NCBI RefSeq assembly: GCF_000372725.1
Contig: NW_005201792.1
Coordinates: 251,440 to 315,439 of the forward strand
DNA: 64,000 bases
Direction: 5' to 3'
From: Emiliania huxleyi CCMP1516
Lineage: Eukaryota > Haptophyta > Isochrysidales > Noelaerhabdaceae
Numbering within the stretch: the stretch's first letter is position 1; each line of letters begins with the position of its first letter. Below the pieces are notes generated by a model, which did not search any database, was not told the origin of the DNA, and saw nothing but the letters and a program-made list of their open reading frames with translations. The position numbers and the translations under genes were made by a program. This document shows, piece after piece, positions 40,393-50,738 of this stretch.

Positions 40393-41691
40393 TCAGACCT
40401 TCTTGGCCATGGAGGGCATCATGTCGTCGCGCTTCTCGCGCACAAAGGAGAAGGCGGAGAGCAGCCCGCTCTTCTGCTTGACGCCGCCGCCCTCCGAGTA
40501 GACCTCGTCCGCCAGGCCGGCCTGGCGGGGCGCCGGCGGCGGGGGGGAGCGGCTCAGAGTGCGACCGCAGTCACGCGGGACATGCCGCACCGCAGCGCGA
40601 CGGGCGAGGGGAGGGTCGCGGGCGGGTTCGGGGACGGGTACGGAGGCGAGCGGCCGAGAGGGTGGCTGGGCGGGGCGAGGCTCTAGTCTCCGCGCCTGCG
40701 TGTTTGGCAGCCGCGCCTCGTTGACCGAGAGGGAGATGAAGAAGCCAAACCTGCGCGGGCGCGCGGGCGGTGGGCGGTGCAATGCGGCATGGTTGGTGTG
40801 GTATGGTGCGGGTGGCGCTTGGTGTGCGGTGTGCTGCGCACGGGACAAGCCAGACGTTGAACAGGAAGAAGCAGAGGACGTGAGCTAGCTGGTGGTAGTG
40901 GGCGAGGAAGTGGGTGCCCCAGAGGTAGTGCGAGACGCCTGCGCACGGGCGAGTCCGCGAGGGCCAGGCCCGCTCAGTCGCGGTCGGCCGAGGGGCTACG
41001 GCGGAGCAGGTGCGGCGGAGCAGGTGGTGCGGTGGAGCAGGTGCGGCGGAGCAGGTGCGGCGGAGCAGGTGCGGCGGAGCAGGTGCGGAGCAGGTGCGGA
41101 GCAGGTGCGGCGGAGTAGGTGCGGAGGAGTAGGTGCGGCGGAGAGGTGCGGCGGAGCAGGTGCGGCGTAGCGGGCACCGAAGAGGCTGAGCGAGGTGAGG
41201 AAGGCTGGAGAGGCGATCCGGAGGAGCGGGTAGCTCTGGTGGAGCCAGAGGTAGGCGATGTGGTTGGCGAAGCCGGCAGCGAGCGCGACGTACGGCAGGT
41301 GCGGCTCGAGCGCGAGCAGCAAGATGTGGACTATCAAGACAGCGGCGATGGCACACGAGAGGAGGCGGCGCGTCAGGGCGTTGTACTCCTCCGCAAGCTC
41401 GGCGAGGTAGTAGAGGCCGCAGGCTGCGTGCGGAGAGCCGGGTAAAGGCGCTTGCCGCCCGATCCGCCACTACCAGCGGCGCTGTGCAAGGCAAGACTAG
41501 AGGCAGGCACTGAGCGGTGGCAGCGGACTGTACGGGATGCGCGCACCGAGACAGATCGCCACAAAGATGAGAAAGAGATAGCCGCTGACGTAGACGAGGC
41601 CAGTGAAGACGAGACCCATGGCAAATTCGACGGCAGCGAAGTGTGCGAGGCAAGCAAGTGTGCGAGGCAAGCTGGCGTGGCGCCGCGCCAC
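40393..41691 (-). CDS. TEX261/SVP26-family ER-Golgi membrane protein
   Basis: Small four-helix membrane protein that acts as an adaptor for loading cargo, such as glycosyltransferases, into COPII vesicles. Order: first helix FTGLVYVSGYLFLIFVAICL joined to ACGLYYLAELAEEYNALTRR (GT-AG, donor near 41545), then VALAAGFANHIAYLWLHQSY and LTSLSLFG; then VSHYLWGTHFLAHYHQLAHV, CFFLFNVWLVP; then FGFFISLSVNEARLPNTQ; and AGLADEVYSEGGGVKQKSGL with AFSFVREKRDD to the stop 40393-40395. The GLYYLAEL, HYL and FGFFISLS..E..LP motifs are family-specific. Three introns are GT-AG; the last begins GC. The second intron (about 40963-41172) carries a minisatellite. The ATG may be at 41691 or 41619. Confidence 0.8.
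41000..41165 (+). repeat. GCGGAGCAGGTG minisatellite in an intron
   Basis: About a dozen units of GCGGAGCAGGTG with variants GCGGAGTAGGTG and truncated ones. It lies wholly inside an intron of the TEX261-like gene. Confidence 0.9.
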
Positions 41692-42150
41692 CTCACAACA
41701 GTCAAAAAAACCAGCTATTTTTCTTTTTGAAAACTAAGAAATCCGCCTACAGGCAGTGAGGAGTTTCAGCGAGTATGCTCACCAATATGGAGCCGAGCCT
41801 ACCTTCGAGGCGTGGTGCTACGTCATGGCCCGCCCTGGGTTCAAATACGACGCGGCGTTCATGATCTCGGCGCTGGTGGACAACCGAGCGGTCGTCGTCT
41901 ACCCGACGGGCAAGGGGGGGTTGAGGCTCCCATCGTCTACACGGCGGACCCGACCTCCTGCCGAGGAGCCCGCCAGCCGCCAGCCGCCACCTCGCCCTCG
42001 ACCGGGACTCGGAGCATGAGAGAGAGAGATTTTTAGATTTGTCGGAGCTTGTGTTGTTTGTTTTTGTTTGCATGTGGTGACGCTGCTGCAGCAGAACGGC
42101 ACCTGGGCCGACGAGCCAGCCCTGGCGCCGCGCCACCTCACAACAGTCAA
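41678..42150. repeat. Pair of 28-bp direct repeats flanking a 417-bp insert
   Basis: The same 28 bp (starting TGGCGCCGCGCCACCTCACA) occurs at 41678-41705 and 42123-42150. Each is followed by A-rich sequence and preceded by similar bases. The insert contains a frame with CYVMARPGFKYDAAFMISAL (41811-41870) that could be an exon remnant. The first copy overlaps the 5' end of the TEX261-like gene. Confidence 0.75.
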
Positions 42151-42491
42151 CAAGAAAAAAATCGTCTGCGTTTTATTTTTGACGTCCTCGCAGGAACCGG
42201 TCGAAGTTTTCTTTTTTATAATGCGTCTTCTCCTTTCGCCTGCGGAAACGACCAGGGACCCCATTAGAGAGAGATTTTTGAAGACCAACAAGAAATCACG
42301 ACTCTCACAGTGATTTGGGCTCGGCAGCTTGTTCGCCCTCAGCCGAAGCTGGGGCTCGGCAGCTTACTTCGGCGTCGCGTGCGACATTTTTTGCTGGTCG
42401 CGCGCCACCCCTTCTGCGCAGCAACACCTTAAACTTCATGGCCCTCCAAATTCGGGTCGGAGCGTAGGCCGTAGCGGAGTGGGCCCCGAGT

Positions 42492-43637
42492 TTGAAAAGG
42501 GCGACGGACGCTTGCGTCCTAGCCTCCAACAACGCCTCCCCGGCGCAGAGGGCCGCCCGGAGGGACGCTCAACCGCCCCAACCGCCCCACGCCACGTCGC
42601 TTGCGGCGGTACGCTCGCTTTGTTTAGTTTTTTTTTCTTTCCCCTTCACGTGGCATAAATTTTTTTGCTGGTGCAGCGCGAGCGGCGCGGCGTGCGCACG
42701 AGCGGCCACCATCGGGTGTGGGTATATGCTCATCCTGCTCACGCACATGAGCGTGCTGCCAAAGCCGCTGCCGGCGAGCGGGCTCACCAAGGGAAGTACA
42801 GTTATCCCGACGATCGCAAGGCGAGACGGCGGCAACGTCGAGCAGATGCTTCGGAAGCGGGAGGAGATGCTGTCGGCAGGCCTCTACCCGGGAGTCGACT
42901 ATCTGATTGAGGACGTGTCGACACAGGGTGGTGGCGTCGTGGTGAGCGTGCGCCCGGCCTACGACCTGGTCAAGAAGCTGGAGCGCAGCGACTGGCCTGT
43001 GTCGGTGCCGTTCAGCCTCGCTCCCCGCTGGTACACGCCGCGAGCGTACAACACGCTAGTCGCCTCCTTCGCGGCACTCATCGCGGTCGGATGGCTGGCG
43101 GTCGGCGCGCTCCTCGCCTCCGCCCTCACGCTCTCGGTCGTGCCGAGCGACTCGATGCTGCCGGCGGTGCAGCGTCGCGACGTGCTTCTCGTCGACAAGG
43201 TGTCGCCGCGCCTCGGCTGGCGGCCCGAGTCCGGCGAGCTCGTCCTCTTCCGCCCGCCCGACGCGCTGCGGGAGATTGTCCGCCGCCAGTCCGCCGCTGC
43301 CGGCGGCGGCGAGGGGCGGGGAGAGGCCCTCTTCCTCAAGCGAATCGCGGCGCGCGGCGGCGACGCGGCCTCGCCGCCCGAGGTGGAGGTCTTCCCCGAC
43401 GGCGCGGCGACCATAGACGGGCGGCGCATCCGGAGCGCGGTGGCGGCAGACAGCCCCGTCGCGCGCTTCGTCGCGCCCACGCGCTTCTCCCTTGCTGACG
43501 ACGCTTACGTCGTCCTCGGAGACAACGAGGCGGTGAGTGTCGACTCGCGCTGCTGGGGCCCGCTGCGGCAGCGGGAGGTGGCCGGGAGGCCGCTGCTCAG
43601 GGTGCTGCCGCCCGGCCGGTTCGGCGTCGTGAAGTGA
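42492..43637 (+). CDS. Type I signal (leader) peptidase, S26A, probably plastid/thylakoid
   Basis: Serine/lysine peptidase that removes signal peptides at a membrane. Single exon. Catalytic motifs: VVPSDSMLPAV (Ser nucleophile, box B), ALFLKRIAARGGD (Lys general base, box D), YVVLGDNEAVSVDSRCWGPL (box E). A hydrophobic anchor (LVASFAALIAVGWLAVGALL) precedes box B. From the first ATG (42492) there is a 75-residue extension with a hydrophobic stretch (SLCLVFFSFPFTW), as expected of a bipartite plastid presequence; an ATG at 42726 would skip it. Between the presequence and the anchor lies an unusual conserved-looking segment (YPGVDYLIEDVSTQGGGVVV) not found in bacterial LepB. The ligand-rich C-terminus ends at 43637. 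Confidence 0.85.
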   Translation: MKRATDACVLASNNASPAQRAARRDAQPPQPPHATSLAAVRSLCLVFFSFPFTWHKFFCWCSASGAACARAATIGCGYMLILLTHMSVLPKPLPASGLTKGSTVIPTIARRDGGNVEQMLRKREEMLSAGLYPGVDYLIEDVSTQGGGVVVSVRPAYDLVKKLERSDWPVSVPFSLAPRWYTPRAYNTLVASFAALIAVGWLAVGALLASALTLSVVPSDSMLPAVQRRDVLLVDKVSPRLGWRPESGELVLFRPPDALREIVRRQSAAAGGGEGRGEALFLKRIAARGGDAASPPEVEVFPDGAATIDGRRIRSAVAADSPVARFVAPTRFSLADDAYVVLGDNEAVSVDSRCWGPLRQREVAGRPLLRVLPPGRFGVVK

Positions 43638-43889
43638 GGGCCGGACGCGGCTTGGCCTACGTGCGGCTGGCGGGCAGCCTGCGGGTGGTAGCGGTGCTGT
43701 GCGCGGCAGCAGCGCCAGCAGTCGTGCCGTTTATTTTAGATTATATGAAATGCGATTGCTTGCACAAGAAGACATGAACGGACTCGACGTGAAAGACCGA
43801 AAAAGAATCGGCAAAACAAGAATCGCTTTTTTCCGCATTTTTTCGCGCATTTTACGTCCCGCCTCCGCGTCACTTGGGGCCGACCGTCA

Positions 43890-44702
43890 ATGCGCGTGGC
43901 AATCGCTGGCCTTGGCGCCGTCGGCCTGCCCGTCGCCAGGGAGCTGTTCCGTGGGAGCATCCCGGGGATGTCGCTTGCCGCCATGAGCGCGAGCACAGAG
44001 GCGAGTGCTCGCTCGAAAGCCGCGTTGGCCGGTCTCACCGACGTTGCTGTGCTCACTGCATCAGAGCTGGCTGCGCACGCAGATGTCGTGGTCGAGGCGC
44101 TGCCGCCGTCATTGTTCCTCGACGTTGCGCAGCCAACGCTGGCGGCGGGCAAGACGCTACTCGTCCTGAGCGTGACGCAGCTGCTTCTGGAGTACGAGGT
44201 GCTTCAAAAGCTAGCCGCCAGTTCAGGCGGCAGAATCCTCGTCCCGAGTGGTGCTCTCTGCGGCTTGGACGCAGTCAAGGCGGCCACAGAGGGTGGGAAT
44301 GTGACGTCGGTCGTGATGCAAACGCGCAAGCCACCCGCGTCGCTCGCAAATGCGCCGTTTGTGCGTGAGCAAGGGCTGAACCTGTCAGAGCTCGCTGAAC
44401 CGCAGCGCCTCTATGCTGGAAGCGTGAGCGACGCGGCCCAGCGATTCCCTGCCAACGTCAACGTCGCCGTCGCACTCTCCTTGGCGGGTATCGGACCGGA
44501 TCGCACGAAGTACGAGCTCTGGGCCGATCCGGGAGTCGAGCGGAACACGCACACCTTTGCGGTGAAGTCTGCAGAGAGCAACTTTGAGGTTCGAATTGCG
44601 GGCGTTCCAACTGAGAGCAACCCGGCTACGGGCGCGCTGACACCGCTCTCTGCCATGGCCACGCTCCGAGGGCTCGTCTCGACAGTGCGAGTGGGTACAT
44701 GA
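43890..44702 (+). CDS. L-aspartate dehydrogenase-like protein (NadX family)
   Basis: NAD(P)-dependent oxidoreductase converting L-aspartate to iminoaspartate, which in some organisms feeds NAD biosynthesis. 270 residues, single exon, the family's usual length. The N-terminal Rossmann motif is VAIAGLGAVGLPVAREL. The C-terminal catalytic domain has GALCGLDAVKAA, QTRKPPASL, FPANVNVAVALSLAGIGPDR, ELWADP, RNTHTF (the catalytic His) and SNPATGALTPLSAMATLRGL. The start ATG is immediately before the Rossmann strand, so the protein is probably cytosolic. It sits 250 bp behind the signal peptidase gene on the same strand, with no sign of a functional link. Confidence 0.88.
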   Translation: MRVAIAGLGAVGLPVARELFRGSIPGMSLAAMSASTEASARSKAALAGLTDVAVLTASELAAHADVVVEALPPSLFLDVAQPTLAAGKTLLVLSVTQLLLEYEVLQKLAASSGGRILVPSGALCGLDAVKAATEGGNVTSVVMQTRKPPASLANAPFVREQGLNLSELAEPQRLYAGSVSDAAQRFPANVNVAVALSLAGIGPDRTKYELWADPGVERNTHTFAVKSAESNFEVRIAGVPTESNPATGALTPLSAMATLRGLVSTVRVGT

Positions 44703-44864
44703 TCGTGACGAGCGCCTCACCGGCCCCCCCCCGCGCGTACATTTTGCGAAACCAGCGGCTCGGCGCTGCACTGGAGCGTAGATGACGCCAAAAAAGGCAT
44801 GGCCACTAAGACTCTCCATCACTCCGACGCGCTCGATCATACACTCCCTCTCGGCGTCTCGCAC

Positions 44865-45149
44865 TCAAGCAGGCTGAAGGATGGTCGCGCCCGCCCTACG
44901 GGCACAAAACGCCGCCGCCTTTCCGAAACCGGACCCTCGAGCAGGGATCAGATACGCCGCTCGCGCCACGAAGAGAAAGTCGTCGTCGGCCGTGCCATTC
45001 ATTCGAAGCAGCAGCTTCGCGTTTGGCAAGAGCTGGCGGAACGCGTCCGCGACACGGTTGACGTAGTCTCGCGAGTAGTTGGTTGGCCAGCGGCTGTGGA
45101 GGCGGTAGGCGGGGTTTCCCACAAGCACAACCTCTTCGTTCACATTCAC
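44865..45149 (-). CDS. Glycosyltransferase-like C-terminal fragment
   Basis: 94 codons with NPAYRLHSRWPTNYSRDYVN, AFRQLLPNAKLLLRMNGTAD and DDFLFVARAAYLIPARGSGF then GKAAAFCARRAGA. The DDF......L....SGF pattern is common near the C-terminus of nucleotide-sugar transferases that act on glycoproteins, but I cannot name the family. No upstream exon was found before the SPPPP-coding tract at 45270, so it is probably a remnant or a last exon of an unresolved gene. Confidence 0.35.
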   Translation of the reverse strand: MNVNEEVVLVGNPAYRLHSRWPTNYSRDYVNRVADAFRQLLPNAKLLLRMNGTADDDFLFVARAAYLIPARGSGFGKAAAFCARRAGATILQPA

Positions 45150-45269
45150 GGCTGTACACTATATTAATTCGGCCGTCCGCGAGCCCCTAGCTCGCCGACG
45201 GCGAGAGAGATGCCACGAGGGGTCGCGGTGGCGTCCATCGCCAGGCTCCCTAGCTCAACCGACGACCCT

Positions 45270-45580
45270 CGTGCCTCGGGATCGACGGCCGATCGTCAGG
45301 CCGCCGCCTCCCTCGCCACCGCCTCCCTCGCCGCCGCCGCCCTCCCCACCGCCGCCGAGCCCTCCACCGCCCTCACCTCCGCCACCCTCACCTCCACCGC
45401 CGTCGCCGCCTCCGCCCTCGCCGCCACCGCCTTCACCGCCGCCGCCCTCGCCGCCGCCTCCCTCGCCCCCACCGCCCAGCCCGCCTCCGCCCTCGCCTCG
45501 CCGCCGCCTCCCTCGCCGCCACCGCCGTCGCCGCCGCCGCCCTCGCCGCCTCCCCCGTCGCCACCGCCGAAGGCAAGAGA
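45270..45580 (+). repeat. (CCGCCGCCCTCG)n SPPPP-coding tract
   Basis: About 300 bp of units coding SPPPP in one plus frame, like the spacers of the Cys/Pro genes at both ends of the duplication, but with no Cys module attached. Possibly a relic of a third member; by itself it is low complexity. Confidence 0.85.
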
Positions 45581-45665
45581 GGTGTAAGACCCTGTTTGGG
45601 CCCGGGGTTGTGCGTTTCTGCCTGTTTTTGAGAAAATGAAGAAAAAGCACGCAGTTCACCTTCAC

Positions 45666-45838
45666 AGTTCACAGCCTTTTGTTATGAGAAGAAAATACGG
45701 CCTGTGGCGCTACTGAGTATGCGCTGGTCTGCGAGAGGTTGAGGTGCGAGCCCTGGAGGCCCTGGGGATGGGGGGAGACTACCCGCGGGCCTAGAAGGCC
45801 CGCGCGCAGGGGGGTGGGGCATTGAGACCGGTCATGAA
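45666..45838 (-). repeat. Hairpin repeat family R, copy B (most complete)
   Basis: Read on the minus strand: CAATGCCCCACCCCCCTGCG, hairpin CGCGGGCCT-TCT-AGGCCCGCG, C-rich stretch, GCTCGCACCTCAACCTCTCG, AGACCAGCGCATACTCAGTA, and a tail GTATTTTCTTCTCATAACA ending near GCTGTGAAC. Confidence 0.8.
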
Positions 45839-46080
45839 CGAGTGCGCGACACGCATGTTGCGAGCAGCGTTGTTGATGTTCTGCGCGTCGCCACGCGCGC
45901 GAGAGCTGTTGCGAGTGGTGCTGGACGAAGCCCCGGGCGCTGCCGGAGGCTGTGGCATAGTCGGTGCGGTCGACGGCGCTCGGGCTGCCGACCTCTTTGG
46001 CGAAGTCGTCGATGATTCTCTTCGGGCGGCGCGAGCCGCCTTGCTTTCACACCCAACGGCGTCCAACGCACGAGGTCAAG

Positions 46081-49000
46081 ATGACGATCGTGTCGACGCC
46101 GTGCGTGGCTCGCCAGAGCACGCACGGCGCACTTGGCTGCGTTGAGGTGCTGGTGCCCGCTGTCGAGGACCTGTGCACCTCGGTTGCTCCTGCGATGTGT
46201 GCTGCGGCGCGGGAGCACTACGTGACCTCGCTAGAATCGGGCGGCACCTGCGACGCGGAGGATTTGGGAGACTTTGGCGAGGGCAGCGGGCTCATGTGGG
46301 GCCTCATCGCCTCGCTCGTCGCGGACGTCGTCATTTCCATCGGGCTCGGCTTTCAGAAAGTCGCTCACAACCGCGTCAATACCCTCCGAAAGGGCCTTCG
46401 GCCACCCGACGACGTCGAGGGGGCCGCTTCGCCCCCGGGTGACGGCAGCGCAGCAGAGCGCCCCGATGTCGCCATCGATCCCGCCGCCGCGCGGAGCCCC
46501 AGCGAGGAGGTGCCGCTGCACCGCCGCACTGCGCCCTCGCCGGCTCACCCGCGGCCGGCCCGCTCCCACCCTCTCAGCTCTCACTCCCAGCCTCACTCCC
46601 CGCCCCACAGGAGAACAAAGGCCCAACCGCCCAGTCCCTCCCCGTCTGGTGGCTCGGGATCCTCCTCACCGTCGGCGGAGAGGCGAGACCCGCCGCGAGA
46701 GATTCGCAGAAATGTGGCGTCCTCGCTCGCGTCCCCCCTCTCCGCATCGCCGTCGACGACGAGCATCCAGAGCCCCCCCGACGGGGAGAGACGGGGGGGC
46801 GGCCCCTCTCCCTCCGAGAGGGGCGACATCGGAGCGATAGGAGACCCAAAGAGGGGGGTCATCGCCGGCACCGCGATCGGCTGCGTCGGCGTCATAGCAA
46901 ACTCCTTCATCGCGACGCTCGTGCTCGGCGAGCCGCTCTCTCGAGACGCCTCCCGAGCACCTCGTCCCCCAGCCCCCTCCTGGTCCCCTGCTGCCCCCCT
47001 CCTGGCTACCTCTAGGCTACCTCGAGGGCCTCCTCTCTCCCCGCTTGCCTCTCTCTCCTCCCAGCTCCCCGCTCTCTCAGCTGCCCCCCCCCCCCCCTCT
47101 CTGGCCAGGCGAACCGCTCCGCGTCCGCGACGTGGTGGGCGGTCTGCTCGTGGTGGGCGGCGTCATCTTGATGGTCCCTCTCACGCGCCCGTCAGAAGCC
47201 TCTCCCCTCGCACACAGCCCGAGCCAGAGCCGCACATTCTTAACGCACAGGTGATCTACGCGCCGCAGCAGCCGTGCGTACTCACGGCGCAGCGCTTCTA
47301 CTGGCTGCTCGGCCAGCCAGCCTCGGTGTGGCGTCGCTCTCCCGCTGCCGCCGGCCAGCCGAGCGGTTTCCAGCCATGGGGTCTCCTCGGCTCTCGCAGG
47401 TTGTGCTGCTCTCGCTGCTGCTCGCCGCCGTGTGCGCGCTCTTCGTGCTCTGCCCGCGCTACGGCCACAGACACGTGCTGTGGAACCTGACGCAGGCGCA
47501 GCAGTAGCCAGTAGTCAGTAGCAGCAGCAGCAGGGTAGTGGTGGTGGTGGTGAACGTGCTGTGGAACCTGACGCAGGCGCCGTCGCCTCCCGGCTCAGCG
47601 CCTCCAGCCCCCGCCCCTCCGGCTCTGGTGATGTGACTGCTGACGGCTGCAGGCCTCGCTGCTTGGCTCGCTGACGGTCCTCTCCTCCAAGGCAGTCCGC
47701 CGCCGCCTCTCCGCGGCTGGCCACTCTGGTGCCTGAGTCGCCGACTCAAAACAACTCTAGGCCGTCTCCACCTTTGTCGGCCTCTCGCTCGGCGCCCTCC
47801 CCTCCTGCCCGAGAGCCAACCCCTCGCTGTTGTCGATGGTTGAGATGGCTCGACCCGCCCGCCACGCCAGGTGCCCTCCTCGACCCGAGCGTGCCTTTCC
47901 TCGACCAAGTCGACTCCACCGTCGACGAGGCGGGCTGCGCCAGCCGGCTGCCCTTCGGGGGCCATTGGGGCGAGGTGAGCACGCGCGCACGCGCGCACGC
48001 ACACGCACGGCTCACGCGCGTTTTACCGGGGGCCTTGCACCACGCCGTCGGCGCTCCTTCCTGCCTCACGATTTGGAGAGGAGGGGCTAGCTCGCCCCCC
48101 GCCCCCCCGCCCCCGCCCCCCTGCCGCACTGCGAGCGGGAGAGGTGTCTCTCCGCCCTCTCTCCCCCACCAGGTGAGCAGGGACGGGCGGCTGGGCTGCA
48201 TCACTGCCCGCCCTCCGGAGGGCGCCATCTGGGACGACAGCGGGCAGATCATCGAGCAGGCGACACCCCCCTCCCCCCCCCCCCTCCCAACGGTCGTTGG
48301 CCCCCTGGGCCCACCACATGGGCCATCATGCACTCCTCCGCGCCGCGGGCTGGCTGCCTCCAGGAGGTTGCGGGGGGATAGCGCACGCCCCTGCACCACG
48401 CAGGCGTGCGGAGAAGCGCACGCCGCCGCCCTCACCCTGACGCCTCTGGGACAGGGGAGCGGGCAGCTCGGCGAGCCCGCCCTCTACCTCTGCCTCTTGG
48501 TCCTCGCCTCGACGGGCGTCGCGCAGGTCAAGTACATCAACGCGGGCATGGCCCTGTTCGGAAACACGCAGGTCATCCCGGTGCACTACGTCACCTTCAC
48601 CTTCTTCTCCATCATGGCGCGACCTCCACTGAGCACCGTCCACCCCGGCCGAGATCCGCCGAGATCCGCCGAGATCCGCCGAGATTAGGCGACCTCCATC
48701 TTCTACCAAGAGTTTGTCGTCGACGAGGCAGTCTACCTCCACTTCTTCCTCGACGGCGCCGCCCCACTTCACCTGGGACGGCTTCGTTGTCAGCCTCGCT
48801 GCGACTCTGACTCCGCCGAGACTAGGCGCCGCGCTCACTTTCCTCGGAGTCTTCTTCATCACTTCGTCCGCCGACACGATGACTCACCTCGTCGACTCGC
48901 TCATGAACCAGACGCCACTCTACCAACGGCGTGCAGCCTGCGCGCACCTTGCCTTGACTCCTCTCCCATTGCATACCTCAAGGTACATACCCTCTCCCAG

Positions 49001-49442
49001 CGTACGGTGATCTGCTGCTCCTGTTGCTAGGCCCCCCCTCTTCGATCCTCCGCCCGATCCGCCTAGCGACCCGCCCCACGGCGACGGGGCGGACGGCAAT
49101 GGCGGCGACCCGGGCGGCGGAGGCTCTCGCAACCAAGCTCCGGCGGCGGGACCCAAGCGCAGGGCGGGCGACACGCGCTTCAAGCCTCTGCGCGAGGAGG
49201 ATGCCGCGCCCCCGCTCTCGCCGGGAGGGCGGGCCATCGTCTCTGCGCCGGCCCGGCTCGACGTGATCGCACCGCAGTCGGCCGTCGGGTCGTTGCGGAC
49301 CTCTCGGTGGCGCGTGGTGCGGCGACGCTTGTTGCGACAGCTCGGCCCCGCACGCGACGGGCTGGCGATCCTCAACGGCGTCGCAGGAGGGCAGACGGCC
49401 ACCTTTCTGTGGAAGGACTCGACGCCACGCCTCCGCGCGTGA
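46081..49442 (+). CDS. NIPA-type magnesium transporter (DUF803), many exons
   Basis: Membrane protein of the NIPA/SLC57 family, linked to Mg2+ transport. Signature segments in order: LMWGLIASLVADVVISIGLG then FQKVAHNRVN; LPVWWLGILLTVGGE; GTAIGCVGVIANSFIATLVL-GEPLRVRDVVGGLLVVGGVI; LTAQRFYWLLGQPAS joined to VVLLSLLLAAVCALFVL and PRYGHRHVLW; ASLLGSLTVLSSK-AVSTFVGLSLG; GEPALYLCLLVLASTGVAQV then KYINAGMALFGNTQVIPVHY; ATSIFYQEFVV; AALTFLGVFFITSS. Resolved GC-AG introns: 46928-47108, 47692-47760, 48617-48688, 48756-48825; a GT-AG one follows GQPAS. Others are unresolved. A long hydrophilic C-terminus ends at 49442. The start is the ATG at 46081; an upstream in-frame ATG exists at 45964. Confidence 0.8.
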
Positions 49443-49735
49443 TAGCGAGATCGGAAGAGGGCAGGGCGCAGGCCAACGCCCAATGGACTCTCCCAGCGGA
49501 CGGACAGGGCGCGTCGGCGGCGCATGTGTGCATAAACTCGCATTTGTGTAGGTGTTGGCGTATAAGCCTATGTGCGGGCGCGTCGCGTGGCGCTCATAAA
49601 ACGAGGGAGAAAGAAGGTTGGGCGCGGATACAGATTATTTTCCGGCGCGCGACGGTTACGTGTTGGCGACACAAACGCCGGGGCGACGTACGGCCCAGCC
49701 CGCGCGACGGTCACGACGGGCCGTGTCTTAACGCT

Positions 49736-50395
49736 ATGACGGCAAAGGGTGGGAGCTCTTTGGATATTGTGCAGGATGCCATTCACCTGCGCTTTGTCGA
49801 CATGCGCCGTGCGTTCCAGAACATCGACATCGACGGCAATGGCAGGCTCTCGGAGGCAGAGGTCCGTGGAGCATTGGACAACTGGAACGCGCCACTCGAG
49901 GAAAAGCAAATCGCGGCCCTCTTCCGCGCTTGCGATCCCGACCAAGATGGCCAGATTGACTACAAAGAGTTTGTGGCCGCACTGGCTCGCGATACTGTTG
50001 CGCCCGAGGCGATGGCGCAGATGCAGAGATGCCAGCCCAAGGTCATGGAGACGCCAACACAGACGCCCGAAGAGATGGCAGCAGCGAGGGCGGCGGCGGG
50101 GATTGCGGCTGTCCGTCCTCCAGAGAGGAACGTCGAGCGCTACCGAAGGCAGAACTTTGACGAGCTGCCTGGCCAGAGATGCAAAGGACCTCTCGAGGCA
50201 CGGCTGGGCGATCCAAAATGCGGAGGACTCGCGAGGCCCGCGACCGCGTATGAGACCTTCTTTGGCGAGCGAAAAGAGGACTCGCCCTCCTCCGTCGCGT
50301 TCCGGGACGCGCGCGCGAAGGCCGATGCACTGAGGGCGAATAGTGAGGACCCGTTCAAGATGGTCAGGGAGCTCGAGGCCCTGCAACGACATTGA
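49736..50395 (+). CDS. EF-hand calcium-binding protein
   Basis: 219 residues from MTAKGGSSLDIV. Two canonical EF-hand loops: DIDGNGRLSEAE (about residues 34-45) and DPDQDGQIDYKE (about 70-81), both with acidic positions 1, 3 and 12. The C-terminal 120 residues have no fold I recognise (ERYRRQNFDELPGQRCKGPL, then ARPATAYETFFGERK); such a tail recalls axonemal or flagella-associated EF-hand proteins, which is a guess. The frame is open upstream to 49307, but this ATG directly precedes the conserved region and lies behind a likely promoter region. Single exon. The NIPA gene ends 290 bp upstream on the same strand. Confidence 0.85.
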   Translation: MTAKGGSSLDIVQDAIHLRFVDMRRAFQNIDIDGNGRLSEAEVRGALDNWNAPLEEKQIAALFRACDPDQDGQIDYKEFVAALARDTVAPEAMAQMQRCQPKVMETPTQTPEEMAAARAAAGIAAVRPPERNVERYRRQNFDELPGQRCKGPLEARLGDPKCGGLARPATAYETFFGERKEDSPSSVAFRDARAKADALRANSEDPFKMVRELEALQRH

Positions 50396-50565
50396 CTGTG
50401 CAACTGGACTGCAATCTGTTTTCTTGACTAAAACAACAAACGCAACGCACGCATTCACTGACGGGTAAGGAGCGGCTCCTCTCGGATTCTCCATCCTCTC
50501 AGATCTCCTCTCTTGGGGTGGCGTGTGGTGTGTGAAACACGAAACAGAGAGGCGGGGAGGTGGGG

Positions 50566-50738
50566 TTCTGTGAACCTCTCACAGACCAGCGCACAGCGCC
50601 ATAGGACGTATTTTCTTCTCAATAACAAGGCCTGTGAATCTCATAGACCAGCGCGCAGCGCCATATGACGTATTTTCTTCTCAAAATCTAACAAAGGTCT
50701 GCCGAACGTATTTATTTTTTCTCAATAACAAGGCTGTG
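50566..50738 (+). repeat. Hairpin repeat family R, 3' half in about 2.5 tandem copies (D)
   Basis: Units of about 57 bp: CTCACAGACCAGCGCACAGC, CGTATTTTCTTCTCAATAAC and AAGGCCTGTGAA. It lies about 170 bp downstream of the EF-hand gene. The 5' hairpin half of the family is missing here. Confidence 0.8.

Noticed and set aside
45255-45665. Gly-rich minus ORF
   Set aside because: Translation of the GGC-rich complement of the SPPPP tract.
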